Below, piece by piece: positions 8,065 to 16,198 of a stretch of DNA of 64,000 bases. The stretch is taken from positions 27,810 to 91,809 of the forward strand of contig NZ_RDRE01000010.1 of assembly GCF_003693265.1 (NCBI RefSeq), read 5' to 3'. The translations under genes were made by a program, and so were the position numbers. The first letter of the stretch is position 1. Every line of letters begins with the position of its first letter. The notes under the pieces are model-generated. The model had not been told where the DNA came from, searched no databases, and worked only from the letters and a program-made list of their open reading frames with translations. Source of the DNA: Corynebacterium gottingense (GTDB taxonomy: Bacteria; Actinomycetota; Actinomycetes; Mycobacteriales; Mycobacteriaceae).

Positions 8065-8439
8065 CTAGACCTGGCCGTCGGTCGCGACGAGGTTTTCCCC
8101 CTGATCCTCCAACGGCACTTCTCGCAGCCCCGCGACGGAGGGGCCGGACACCTTCTCACCCGTGGCGGTATTGAACACGGAGCCGTGCGCGGTGCACTTC
8201 ACGTTCTCGCCCTCGACGACGGTGATCTTCTGCTGCTGGTGTGGGCAGACCGAGGAGTAGGCGACGTACTCGCCGGCGGTCGGCTGGGCGATGATGAAGT
8301 GGTCGAGGATGACCGAGCTGCCGACGGGGACCGCGGTCTTGGCTACCTCCTCGCTCGGGGGCTCGCCGCAGGCGGCGAGGAACGCGCCGGCGAAGGTGGT
8401 GGCAGTGCCGAGGAGGAAGAGGCGTCGTGAACAAGTCAT
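8065..8439 (-). CDS. Rieske [2Fe-2S] lipoprotein, coupled to trpA
   Basis: The 124-residue exported iron-sulfur protein carries a twin-arginine signal (S-R5-R6-L-F-L) that runs into a lipobox (LAAC, Cys24). This predicts a folded, lipid-anchored protein outside the membrane. The Rieske ligands are Cys-Pro-His and, 16 residues later, Cys-Thr-Ala-His (CPHQQQ ... KCTAHGS), spaced as in the Rieske family. Its ATG overlaps the trpA stop (ATGA), so it is the last gene of the trp operon and probably translationally coupled. No link between a Rieske lipoprotein and tryptophan synthesis is known to me; co-transcription may be incidental. The electron partner is unknown. Confidence 0.88.
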   Translation of the reverse strand: MTCSRRLFLLGTATTFAGAFLAACGEPPSEEVAKTAVPVGSSVILDHFIIAQPTAGEYVAYSSVCPHQQQKITVVEGENVKCTAHGSVFNTATGEKVSGPSVAGLREVPLEDQGENLVATDGQV

Positions 8440-9293
8440 GCCTTTATCGTAGCCTCTTTCATCTGTGCGACGTAGGCGGACAGTTCCCCGGTGAGCGCGT
8501 CCATGTCCGTAATCCGCGCCGGCTCGGGGTGCGTGTGCGCTGTGTACTTGGCCACGATGTTGGCGATGGCGGAGCCGGTAATCGCGCCTGCCGCCCCGGC
8601 CGCGATCGCGTCGGCGACGTGCTGCGGGGTTGAGATGCCGAAGCCAAGCAGCACCGGCGCCCCGCCGTACGACTGCACGTTGTCCACCACCTCGCGCAGA
8701 CCCTCCACCGACGCGGCCTTGTCGGCCCCCGTCACGCCGTCGCGGGAGATGGCGTAGATGTAGCCGCGGGAGTGCGCCGCCACCCCCTCGAGCGTCTGCG
8801 CGCTCGCCTTTGCGGGTGCGATGTAGATCGGGCAGATGCCCGCCGCCTCCGCCGCCGCGCTGAACGCTGCCGACTCGCGCACGGGCACGTCGGGCAGGAG
8901 CACGCTGTCCGCTCCCGCATCGCGGAACGCCGCGTAGAACTCGTCCAACCCGCGCACGTAGGCGACGTTGGCGTAGATGAGCATGCCGATGGGGAGATCC
9001 GGGTAGCGCTCGCGGATGGTCCGCACCTGCGCGAGAGTCTTATCGACGCTCGCGCCTCCGTCCAGCGCACGCACATGGGCCGCCTGGATCGCGGGCCCGT
9101 CCGCGACCGGGTCGGAGAACGGAACGCCGAGTTCGAGGGCGTCGGCTCCGGCGGTCACGACGGCGTCGATAATGCGCAGCGCGTCCTCGGGGGTGGGGTC
9201 GGACAGCATGACGAAGGGGACGAATGCCCCCTCGCCTTTCGCCCGCAGTGCCGCGAACGTTGAATCGTAACGTGACGTAGTAGGGGTCGGCAT
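8436..9293 (-). CDS. trpA: Tryptophan synthase alpha chain
   Basis: TrpA cleaves indole-3-glycerol phosphate to indole and glyceraldehyde 3-phosphate in the alpha2beta2 complex. The 285-residue product shows the substrate and catalytic block DALELGVPFSDPVADGP with its catalytic Glu and Asp, the AGADSVLLPDVPV strand, and the phosphate-binding VLLGFGIS and AGAITGSAI near the C-terminus. The ATG at 9293 is one base from the trpB stop; an in-frame Met at 9317 would start inside trpB and is not needed. The stop overlaps the Rieske gene (ATGA). Confidence 0.96.
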   Translation of the reverse strand: MPTPTTSRYDSTFAALRAKGEGAFVPFVMLSDPTPEDALRIIDAVVTAGADALELGVPFSDPVADGPAIQAAHVRALDGGASVDKTLAQVRTIRERYPDLPIGMLIYANVAYVRGLDEFYAAFRDAGADSVLLPDVPVRESAAFSAAAEAAGICPIYIAPAKASAQTLEGVAAHSRGYIYAISRDGVTGADKAASVEGLREVVDNVQSYGGAPVLLGFGISTPQHVADAIAAGAAGAITGSAIANIVAKYTAHTHPEPARITDMDALTGELSAYVAQMKEATIKA

Positions 9294-9294
9294 C

Positions 9295-10542
9295 TTAGTT
9301 GGTCTCCTTCCGTGCAATTACCCAGTCCGGGTGGTCCTCCAGGGTCGCGCGAACGTGCGCGACGTCCTTGTCTCCGCGGCCCGAGAGCGACACGAGGATG
9401 GTCAGGGGCTCTGCATCGCGCGGGTGCGAGGCTGCGCGGTCGAGCGCGTACGCGAGCGCGTGCGAGGACTCGAGGGCCGGGATGATGCCCTCGTACCGGG
9501 ACAGCATCTGGAACGCGCGCAGCGCCGCCTCATCGGTGACGGGGACGTACCGGGCGCGCCCTGACTTAGCCAGGTGTGCGTGCTCGGGGCCAACGGCCGG
9601 GTAGTCAAGCCCGGCGGAGATGGAGTAGGACTCCTCCACCTGCCCGTCGGCGTCGCGCATGAGGTAGGAGCGCGTGCCGTGGAGGATACCTACGGTGCCG
9701 GCCGCGATCGCGGCCCCGTGCTTGCCCACGCCGACACCCTCTCCCCCGGGCTCCACGCCAATGAGCTCGACGCCGGGCTCGTCGATGAAGTCGGCGAACA
9801 TGCCGATCGCGTTCGAGCCGCCGCCGACGCAGGCGCACACCACATCCGGCAGCGCGCCCACGCGCTGCTGCATCTGCGCCTTCGCCTCGGCGGAGATGAC
9901 GCGGTGGAACTCCTTCACAATCTTGGGGAACGGGTGCGGGCCCGCCGCCGTGCCGAGCAGGTAGTGGGACTCGTGGAAGGTGGCGGTCCAGTCGCGGAGC
10001 GCCTCGTTCACCGCATCCTTGAGCGTGCCGGCGCCCGTGTCCACGCCGATGACTTCCGCGCCCATGAGCCGCATCCTGTAGACGTTGGGCTCCTGGCGGG
10101 CCATGTCGACCTTTCCCATGTAGATCACGCAGTCCAGGCCCAGGAGCGCGCACGCGAGCGCCGTCGCGGTGCCGTGCTGGCCGGCGCCGGTCTCCGCGAT
10201 GATGCGGGTCTTGCCCATCTTCTTGGCCAGGAGCGCCTGGCCGATCACCTGGTTTGTCTTGTGCGCGCCGCCGTGGACGAGGTCCTCGCGCTTGAGAAAG
10301 ATCCGCGCGTTGGCGCCATCGAGCGGCAGGTTCCGGCACTCGGTGAGCGGCGTGGGGCGGCCGAGGTAGTCGCGGAGCAGGCCTCGGTATTCGGCCATGA
10401 ACTCTTCGTCCTCCCACGCGTCGACGAAGGCGCGCTCGAGCTGGTCAAGCGCGGGGAGGAGCGACTCCGGTACGTACTGGCCGCCGAACTCGCCGTAGTA
10501 GGCTGGCAGGATCGTGCTGCCGCCGTGGATATAATCACTCAT
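9295..10542 (-). CDS. trpB: Tryptophan synthase beta chain
   Basis: This PLP enzyme condenses indole with serine. The 415-residue product carries the PLP-lysine block [15 protein letters not shown], the [11 protein letters not shown] loop and the phosphate-binding [11 protein letters not shown]. The ATG at 10542 overlaps the trpCF stop by eight bases (ATGAGTGA), indicating translational coupling. The upstream in-frame Met at 10572 lies inside trpCF and is rejected. The N-terminus [14 protein letters not shown] is normal for TrpB1. Confidence 0.97.
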   Translation of the reverse strand: MSDYIHGGSTILPAYYGEFGGQYVPESLLPALDQLERAFVDAWEDEEFMAEYRGLLRDYLGRPTPLTECRNLPLDGANARIFLKREDLVHGGAHKTNQVIGQALLAKKMGKTRIIAETGAGQHGTATALACALLGLDCVIYMGKVDMARQEPNVYRMRLMGAEVIGVDTGAGTLKDAVNEALRDWTATFHESHYLLGTAAGPHPFPKIVKEFHRVISAEAKAQMQQRVGALPDVVCACVGGGSNAIGMFADFIDEPGVELIGVEPGGEGVGVGKHGAAIAAGTVGILHGTRSYLMRDADGQVEESYSISAGLDYPAVGPEHAHLAKSGRARYVPVTDEAALRAFQMLSRYEGIIPALESSHALAYALDRAASHPRDAEPLTILVSLSGRGDKDVAHVRATLEDHPDWVIARKETN

Positions 10543-11956
10543 TGCTCGTCCTTGGGTAGTGGTAATTGCCAATGATGTTGAATGCGCGCCGCAGCGCCGC
10601 TGCGTCCTTCCGCCCGGCCCACGCGCCGGCGCCCGCCGGGTACTCCACCCCGGAGTTCAGGTCCACGCCCGTGCAGCCGACGCTGAGCGCATCCTCGAGG
10701 TTGCCGGGGTGGAGGCCGCCGGCGAGCAGCGCGTCGCTGCGTACCTCGTCCGGGATGTCGCCCCAGCGGAAGGTCTCGCCAGAGCCCCCGTCGCGCGCGT
10801 CGAGCACAAGCTTGTCCGCGCTCCCCTGCAGCCCAAGCGCGACCCCGCCCCCATCACCGGCGCTCATGGAAACCGCGCGCCACACTTCGATGCTGGCGCC
10901 GACCTCCCCGCGGACGCGGCCGACGAGGTCGCGCTCCGCCTCGATCGACCCTTGGAAGGGCGCGTGGACCTGGACGGCGGCGATGCCGGGCTGGATGAGG
11001 TCGCCGTACCCGGAGGTCCGCCGCGACACGGCCACGTACTTCAAGCCCGGCTCGTGCGCGATAATGTCAGCCGATGTTTCACGTGAAACATTGCGGGGGC
11101 TCGTCTGCTCGAAGATGAGGCCGCCGTAGACGGCGCCCGCTGCCTTGGCCGCCTGCGCCGCCGACCAGGAGGTGAGGCCGCAGACCTTGTTCGGCCCGTA
11201 CACCAGCTCGCGGGCAGCGAGGTCGACGTCCGGCTGGCCTGTCAGCTGCGAACCGACGAGGAAGCCGTCGGAGTGCGCGCCGAGCTGGCGCACGGTCTCG
11301 ACGTCGCGGATGCCCGACTCGGCAACCACCGCCGCCCCCTCGGGCGCGAGCGTGGCCAGCCGGGCCGAGCGCGTGAGGTCGATGGATAGGTCGTGGAGGT
11401 TCCTGTGGTTGACGCCGAAGATGCGCGCCCCGAGCCGGGTGGCGCGCGCCGCTTCCTCCTCGTCGATCACCTCGGTGAGGACGTCCATCCCAAGCGAGTC
11501 CGCGAGCGCGGACAATCGGGCGTAGGTGGCGTCGTCCAACACTGAAAGCATGAGGAGGATGGCGTCCGCGCCGTAGTAGCGAGCGGCGTAGACCTGGACG
11601 TCGTCGATGATGAAGTCCTTGCACAACACCGGGAGGTGGGTGCTCGACGCCACCGTCGCCAGGTGGTCGTAGTCCCCGCCGAAGCGGTCCGGCTCGCACA
11701 GCACCGAGATGCCGGCGGCGTACCGGGAGTAGATGCGCGCGATAGCGCCTGGCTCGTAGTGGTCGCGGATCAGGCCCAGCGAGGGCGAGGAGGACTTGCA
11801 CTCCATGATGAAGCTCGTCCCCTCCCGCTTGAGGTTGTCGTAGAGGGAGCGCTCCGATTTGGGTAACGTGCCGAAATCGACGTGGCCGACCCGCTGCCGG
11901 ATTTCGTCAAGGTGACCCTTTCGCCCCTCGACAATATCCTCTAGCACCGTGGGCAT
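10535..11956 (-). CDS. trpCF: Bifunctional indole-3-glycerol phosphate synthase / phosphoribosylanthranilate isomerase
   Basis: One polypeptide carries out two successive steps of tryptophan synthesis. The TrpC half (residues 1 to about 255) has [21 protein letters not shown] and [10 protein letters not shown]. The TrpF half begins at [13 protein letters not shown] and contains [18 protein letters not shown] and LAGGLHPGN. The start is ATG 11956, giving [16 protein letters not shown], ten bases after trpD; the open frame upstream is not coding. A parS site is embedded in the TrpF half, encoding N-V-S-R-E-T at 11075-11090. From memory the C. glutamicum protein has the same N-V-S-R-E-T, so the site may be conserved in place. 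Confidence 0.96.
   Translation of the reverse strand: MPTVLEDIVEGRKGHLDEIRQRVGHVDFGTLPKSERSLYDNLKREGTSFIMECKSSSPSLGLIRDHYEPGAIARIYSRYAAGISVLCEPDRFGGDYDHLATVASSTHLPVLCKDFIIDDVQVYAARYYGADAILLMLSVLDDATYARLSALADSLGMDVLTEVIDEEEAARATRLGARIFGVNHRNLHDLSIDLTRSARLATLAPEGAAVVAESGIRDVETVRQLGAHSDGFLVGSQLTGQPDVDLAARELVYGPNKVCGLTSWSAAQAAKAAGAVYGGLIFEQTSPRNVSRETSADIIAHEPGLKYVAVSRRTSGYGDLIQPGIAAVQVHAPFQGSIEAERDLVGRVRGEVGASIEVWRAVSMSAGDGGGVALGLQGSADKLVLDARDGGSGETFRWGDIPDEVRSDALLAGGLHPGNLEDALSVGCTGVDLNSGVEYPAGAGAWAGRKDAAALRRAFNIIGNYHYPRTSNE
11075..11090. other. parS: parS (ParB-binding site) 3
   Basis: Perfect TGTTTCACGTGAAACA inside the TrpF-coding half of trpCF, read as Val-Ser-Arg-Glu-Thr on the coding strand. 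Confidence 0.93.
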
Positions 11957-11966
11957 CCCGGCAGGC

Positions 11967-12995
11967 TTAGGCACTGTAGTCAGCCTCCTCGTGGCGGCGC
12001 AACCAGGTGTGCACGGTGGCGTCGGCAAGCAATGCGAGCGCGTGCTGCACGCCGTCGGCGATGGTGTCGGTGGTGCCGTAGAGGTAGAACATGGCGCCGG
12101 CGGTGGCGGCGACAGCGTCGCGGTGCGCCTGCGGGCCTTCGCCGGCGAAGGTGGCGCGCATCGCCGCAGCGTTCGCTTCCCCGTCACCACCGCGCAGGTC
12201 CTCCAGCGAGTGACGCGCGAGGCCGAGCTCCTCCGGGGTGACGGTGGAGTGGGTGATCGTGCCGTCGCGGTCGAGCTCCCAGATCTGCGACTCGCCGTGG
12301 ACCGCGAGTTCGTCGGTGCCTGCCCCGTGGACGACCATGGCGCGGCCGCGCCCGAGCTCGCGCATGGTCTCCGCGATGAGCTGGCCTTGCGCCGGGTTGG
12401 CAATGCCCATGATTTGGAACTCGGGGCGCGCCGGCGACAGCAGCGGGCCCATCGTATTGAAGAGCGTGGACACGCCGAGCGCCTTGCGCACCGGCTGCAC
12501 GTGCGCGATCGCCGGGTTGTACGCCGGCGCGAACAGGAACGTGAAGTTGGAGGACTCGAACTGGCGCACGGCGCGCTCCGGGTCCAGGTCCAGCGGGATG
12601 TTCAGCGCCTCGAGCACGTCGGCCGATCCGGACTTGGACGATACCGAGCGGTTGCCGCACTTGATCATCTTCACCCCGCCGGCGGCCGCGACCAGCGAGG
12701 CGGCCGTGGTGATGTTGATGGTGTTCGCGCCGTCGCCGCCGGTGCCCGCGGTGTCCATGAGCCCCTCCCCCGTCACGGGGAACGGCCGGCCGGCCGCGAG
12801 GAACGCGCGCGCCGCGCCCGCCACGTCCGCGAATGTCTCGCCGCGGGTGCGGATGGTGGCGAGCAGCGCGGCGATGTGGACGTCGTCGTAATCGCCCACC
12901 GTGAGCGGGGTGAACGCCTCGACCGCTTCCTCCAGCGAGGGTGCATGGTTGTCCAGGAAGCGCTTGAGGATTGCCAGGGATTTATCGGTTGCCAT
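11967..12995 (-). CDS. trpD: Anthranilate phosphoribosyltransferase
   Basis: TrpD transfers the phosphoribosyl group of PRPP to anthranilate. The 342-residue protein has the PRPP-binding DTAGTGGDGANTINIT near residue 80, the KCGNRSVSSKSGSADVLEAL block, and the anthranilate site with NTMGPLLSPARP. The ATG at 12995 overlaps the end of trpG by 14 bases, so the two are coupled. It lies ten bases upstream of trpCF. Confidence 0.97.
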   Translation of the reverse strand: MATDKSLAILKRFLDNHAPSLEEAVEAFTPLTVGDYDDVHIAALLATIRTRGETFADVAGAARAFLAAGRPFPVTGEGLMDTAGTGGDGANTINITTAASLVAAAGGVKMIKCGNRSVSSKSGSADVLEALNIPLDLDPERAVRQFESSNFTFLFAPAYNPAIAHVQPVRKALGVSTLFNTMGPLLSPARPEFQIMGIANPAQGQLIAETMRELGRGRAMVVHGAGTDELAVHGESQIWELDRDGTITHSTVTPEELGLARHSLEDLRGGDGEANAAAMRATFAGEGPQAHRDAVAATAGAMFYLYGTTDTIADGVQHALALLADATVHTWLRRHEEADYSA

Positions 12996-13608
12996 TGTTC
13001 GTTCCTTTCTTCAGCAGCAGGTCCACGCTGCGCCGCAGCATCGTCGGCCCTGCCGGGGTGAGGATGGATTCGGGGTGAAACTGCAGGCCAAGGGACATGC
13101 CGTCGTCGCTCGCCGCGGCCATGACCGCGTCGCCAATGTCGGTGGCGGTGTGCGCGAGCGCGTGCATCCCCGCCGGCACCGCGGTGGCGCCCAGCGAGTG
13201 GTAGCGCGCCACCGGCACGAGTCGCCCGCGCTGCCCAGGGATGTCGTCCACGGTCATGCCCGCAAACAGAGGCGAGTCCTGGCCGGCGTCCGTGAGGGCC
13301 ATGCTTATCGACGCCCCATGCACCGGCCCGCACGGCCGCACCGCTCCCCCGAAGTGCTCGACCAGGGCCTGGTACCCCAGGCAGATCCCGAGGATTGGGA
13401 TCCGCCCCTGCGCCCGGTCGATAAGCTCGGCCATGCACCCGGCGTCCGCGGGGTACCCGGGCCCGGGCGACAACACGATTAAGTCCGGCTCAGTAGCGAG
13501 CACGGTGTCGGCGCTCACGGTGTTGCGAAATACTGTTGAGTCGTACTCAGCGAGCGCGTCGACCAGGTTGTACACAAACGAGTCCTGGTTATCCAGCAGG
13601 GCGATCAT
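12982..13608 (-). CDS. trpG: Anthranilate synthase glutamine amidotransferase component
   Basis: This class I amidotransferase supplies ammonia from glutamine to TrpE. The 208-residue product has the nucleophile block GICLGYQAL (catalytic Cys), and the His/Glu pair in LQFHPESI. It overlaps trpE by four bases (ATGA) and trpD by 14. It carries no fused domain, unlike the E. coli TrpGD. Confidence 0.96.
   Translation of the reverse strand: MIALLDNQDSFVYNLVDALAEYDSTVFRNTVSADTVLATEPDLIVLSPGPGYPADAGCMAELIDRAQGRIPILGICLGYQALVEHFGGAVRPCGPVHGASISMALTDAGQDSPLFAGMTVDDIPGQRGRLVPVARYHSLGATAVPAGMHALAHTATDIGDAVMAAASDDGMSLGLQFHPESILTPAGPTMLRRSVDLLLKKGTNNGNR
13303..13315 (+). repeat. 13-bp motif GCTTATCGACGCC
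   Basis: Exact copy on the strand opposite to trpG; trpG reads it as Ala-Ser-Ile-Ser. Confidence 0.6.
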
Positions 13609-15191
13609 TTCTCCACCTCCAATTCGGCACCGGCCGCCAGCGCGATCGCGTTGAGCACCGCGTAGGCCTTGTGCAGCGTCTCGTCGGCCTCGGACTGCGG
13701 GTTGGAATCGCGCACCACACCGGCCCCGGCCTGCACCACGGCGGTGCCGCCGGTGACGTACGCGGAACGGATCACGATGCAGGTATCCATGTCGCCGCTA
13801 CCCTGCAGGTACCCGACCGCACCGCCGTAGGAACCGCGCCGGTGCCCCTCCAGCTCGCGCAGCAGCGCAGTCGCGCGCAGCTTCGGTGCGCCGGTGAGCG
13901 TGCCCATGTTCATGCAGGCGCGGTAGGCGTCGAGGGCGTCGAGGTCCCCGGCCAGCTCGGCCGTGACCCGCGAGACCAGGTGCATCACCCGTGAGTACCG
14001 GTCCACCTGCAGCAGATCGACCACCCTGCGGGTGCCCGGGGTGGCCACGCGGGCGACGTCGTTACGCGCCAGGTCCACCAGCATGGTGTGCTCCGCGACC
14101 TCCTTCGCGTCGGTGCGCAGTTGCAGCTCCATGCGCGTATCCAGCTCGTGGTCGATCGAGCCGTCCTCGGCCAAGCCGCGCGGGCGGGTGCCGGCGATCG
14201 GATACAGCTGGACCTCGCGGTTGGCCTGGGTGTACTTCAGGTTGGACTCCGGCGAGGCGCCGAACAGCTCGTACGCCTCCCCGCGCGTGTCCACGCCCCG
14301 GAGGTAGAACATGTACGGCGACGGGTTGGTCGCGCGCAGCTGCAGGTAGGCGGCGAAGGCGTCGGCGCACTCGGTGATAAAGCTGCGCGCCGGCACCACC
14401 TGGTAGATGTCGCCGTTGGCAATGTTGCCTTTGAGCTTATCGACGTCAGCGCAGAACCGTTCGTCCGAGATGTCGGTACGCACGCGCAAGGTGCCGGCCG
14501 CGCTCGGGGTCGGCTGGTACGCGTCGGCGGTGCCGGGCTCGGCGGCGTCGATACGCGCGGCGAGGTCGTCGAGGTCGATGCCGTCGCCGGCCGCGTCCAC
14601 GCCTGCCAGGTACGCGGTCTGGGATTGGTGGTCGATGCGCAGCAGGACCTCCGCGAGCACGTACTGGTAGTCGGGGTACGTGTTCGCGCCGTCGGCAACC
14701 CGTGGCAGGTCCTCGAAGGTCTCGAGGTAGTCGTAGGCGAAGCCGCCGGCGAGCAGCGGGAAGTCCTTGTCTCCGTACCCGGCGCCGGTGGTCAGCGCGC
14801 GCAGGACTTCCACCGTGGAGATGGCGGTGAGGCGTTCGCGCTCGTCCGCGGCGTCGGAAGCGGGGAACGCGTAGACGTCGGCCTCGGCGCCCGGGGTGAG
14901 GTACTCCCCCAGCTGCTCGCGGAGCCGCGCGGCAAGCACTCGGCCGGACTCGGTGAGCGGGAGTACGGTGACGCGGTCGCCCTGGCAGGTCACGCGCAGG
15001 GAGGCGCGCAGCACCGCGACGGACTGGAGCCCGGAGCGGGTGGTGATGTCGGCTGACTCAAGCAGCACGGAGTCGGGCGTGGTGGTGCCGCCGAGGTGGG
15101 CGAACAGGCTTGCGGCGTCCGCGTGGTAGCGCACCTCGCGGTGCGTCAACCGGGGCGCGGCGCCCGGTGGAGTAGTCGGGGGGTTGCTCAT
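13605..15191 (-). CDS. trpE: Anthranilate synthase component I
   Basis: TrpE makes anthranilate from chorismate with ammonia from TrpG. The 528-residue protein has the N-terminal tryptophan feedback motif LLES (residues 43-46) and the chorismate-binding C-terminal half with IAGTRPRG, DLARNDVARV, HLVSRVTAEL and TGAPKLRA. It should be inhibited by tryptophan. It is the first structural gene of the operon, preceded by a leader peptide and attenuator, and the stop overlaps trpG (ATGA). Confidence 0.97.
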   Translation of the reverse strand: MSNPPTTPPGAAPRLTHREVRYHADAASLFAHLGGTTTPDSVLLESADITTRSGLQSVAVLRASLRVTCQGDRVTVLPLTESGRVLAARLREQLGEYLTPGAEADVYAFPASDAADERERLTAISTVEVLRALTTGAGYGDKDFPLLAGGFAYDYLETFEDLPRVADGANTYPDYQYVLAEVLLRIDHQSQTAYLAGVDAAGDGIDLDDLAARIDAAEPGTADAYQPTPSAAGTLRVRTDISDERFCADVDKLKGNIANGDIYQVVPARSFITECADAFAAYLQLRATNPSPYMFYLRGVDTRGEAYELFGASPESNLKYTQANREVQLYPIAGTRPRGLAEDGSIDHELDTRMELQLRTDAKEVAEHTMLVDLARNDVARVATPGTRRVVDLLQVDRYSRVMHLVSRVTAELAGDLDALDAYRACMNMGTLTGAPKLRATALLRELEGHRRGSYGGAVGYLQGSGDMDTCIVIRSAYVTGGTAVVQAGAGVVRDSNPQSEADETLHKAYAVLNAIALAAGAELEVEK

Positions 15192-15233
15192 TGTCGTCCT
15201 TCGTGTGTGCTGACACCGAGGGCTCTGGAGCGG

Positions 15234-15273
15234 AAAGGCCCGCGGTGCTTGAGTTGGTCCAAGCCGGCGGGCC
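15234..15273 (-). terminator. trp attenuator terminator
   Basis: On the minus strand GGCCCGC pairs with GCGGGCC around a 23-nt loop, followed by TTT, between the leader peptide and trpE. Its 5' flank holds a competing stem: GGTGGC within the Trp codons pairs with GCCACC just after the peptide stop. This is the usual pause/anti-terminator arrangement of ribosome-mediated attenuation. Confidence 0.75.
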
Positions 15274-15308
15274 GTGAAATGGGGAACCTACAATCGGTGG
15301 CACGCCGT

Positions 15309-15341
15309 CTACGCGCGCCACCACCAGTTGGTCAGAGTCAT
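15309..15341 (-). CDS. trpL: trp operon leader peptide (three Trp codons)
   Basis: A ten-residue reading frame, M-T-L-T-N-W-W-W-R-A, ends 36 bases before the attenuator stem and about 120 bases before trpE. Three consecutive TGG codons make the ribosome a sensor of charged tRNA-Trp: stalling should free the downstream region to form an anti-terminator, while rapid translation should allow termination. No good Shine-Dalgarno sequence is visible directly upstream. Confidence 0.88.
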   Translation of the reverse strand: MTLTNWWWRA

Positions 15342-15464
15342 GTAAGTCACAAGGGCTAAGGTAGCGGGTCGGCGCGCGATCCGCAGCAAATTGGTAAAAG
15401 TCCTGCGTGGGCGTGAAAGTAATTCCAGTGCGCGCCGCGGGGGCGGGCAAAATAAAAACCGCAA

Positions 15465-15480
15465 TGTTTCACGTGAAACA
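15465..15480. other. parS: parS (ParB-binding site) 4
   Basis: Perfect TGTTTCACGTGAAACA in the gap between the trp leader and the SdpI-like gene. It is the only one of the four that is fully intergenic. Spacing between neighbouring sites is about 4.5, 5.2 and 4.4 kb. Confidence 0.93.
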
Positions 15481-15503
15481 TTGCGGTGCGGTGGTGCGGG
15501 GCG

Positions 15504-15965
15504 CTACTCCTCGCCGTCGGCCTTTCCGGCCGCGCGGCGCAGCGCGTCCAGGTTCACCTGGGGCGCCGGCGCCTCTTCGGCGGGTTCGTCGGGCTCGTGC
15601 AGTGCGGCGTCGGCAAGCTTGGCTGCCTTCGTGCCGTAGTTGCCGCCGACGGCGAACGCGGCCACCGCGGCGATGAGGGCGACGGCCGGCGCGACCCAAA
15701 CCCAGCCCTCCGCGATGAAGGCGAACGCCGCGCCGATCGCCATCGCGACGCCGGCCAGCAGGGCGAACGGCCCGACGACGCGGTGGGCGGTGACCCACGT
15801 GCTCTCGTTCTTGCGCACCTCCGGGAGGCGGAGGCCGATGACGTTGTTGCCGGGAAGCTTGCCGGCGGTGGCCATCGCGCCTGGGATGAGGAAGAGGAGC
15901 GCGCCAATGATGAACAGGATGCCAAGGACGATGTTCAGCGTGGTCATGGTTGCAAACGGGGACAT
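15504..15965 (-). CDS. SdpI-like membrane protein
   Basis: The 153-residue membrane protein begins MSPFATMTTLNIVLG. It has the SdpI-family block GNNVIGLRLPEVRKNESTWVTAH between the first and second of four hydrophobic segments, followed by a charged, Ala/Glu-rich cytoplasmic tail. In B. subtilis SdpI gives immunity to the SdpC toxin, but the actinobacterial family is broad and no toxin gene is visible here. An alternative ATG lies at 15947. Neither start has a clear ribosome site, and TATCCT lies just upstream, so a leaderless mRNA is possible. Its 3' end faces the trp leader and parS 4. Confidence 0.78.
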   Translation of the reverse strand: MSPFATMTTLNIVLGILFIIGALLFLIPGAMATAGKLPGNNVIGLRLPEVRKNESTWVTAHRVVGPFALLAGVAMAIGAAFAFIAEGWVWVAPAVALIAAVAAFAVGGNYGTKAAKLADAALHEPDEPAEEAPAPQVNLDALRRAAGKADGEE

Positions 15966-16029
15966 AGAGATAGGATAAACCGGTCCGGCTGTGGGGCCGA
16001 ATTCTTGCGGCGGCTGGGTGGGGCGTGGG

Positions 16030-16042
16030 GGCGTCGATAAGC
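16030..16042 (-). repeat. 13-bp motif GCTTATCGACGCC
   Basis: Exact minus-strand copy, intergenic between the SdpI-like gene and the DAACS symporter. Confidence 0.6.
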
Positions 16043-16116
16043 GACTGCCCGCTGGCGGCCGAAAAGATTTTGCGAAAGTTCGCAATTTGGGCCGTGAATA
16101 AGGAACAATAACATTC

Positions 16117-16144
16117 AACGGACAGGCACAACGCCCTGTCCGTT
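16117..16144 (+). promoter_or_regulatory. Inverted repeat upstream of the DAACS symporter
   Basis: AACGGACAGG-N8-CCTGTCCGTT is a 10-bp perfect stem, 55 bases before the symporter start and just after AT-rich sequence that could hold a promoter (GGAACAATAACATT). It could be an operator or a leader hairpin. Confidence 0.45.
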
Positions 16145-16198
16145 CCCTGTACATCTTCGGGTCCGTCCACGGTCCCGTGACTGCAAAAGGTTCCAACC

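Noticed and set aside
10535..12403. 622-codon reading of trpCF
   Set aside because: The extra N-terminal 149 codons lie antisense-like within trpD coding DNA and have no similarity to TrpC; ATG 11956 gives the standard N-terminus.
4455..13650. Frequent GCGATCGC-type palindromes as a specific signal
   Set aside because: They occur mostly as Ala-Ile-Ala or Arg-Asp-Arg codons in a GC-rich genome and show no orientation or placement pattern, unlike the 13-bp motif.
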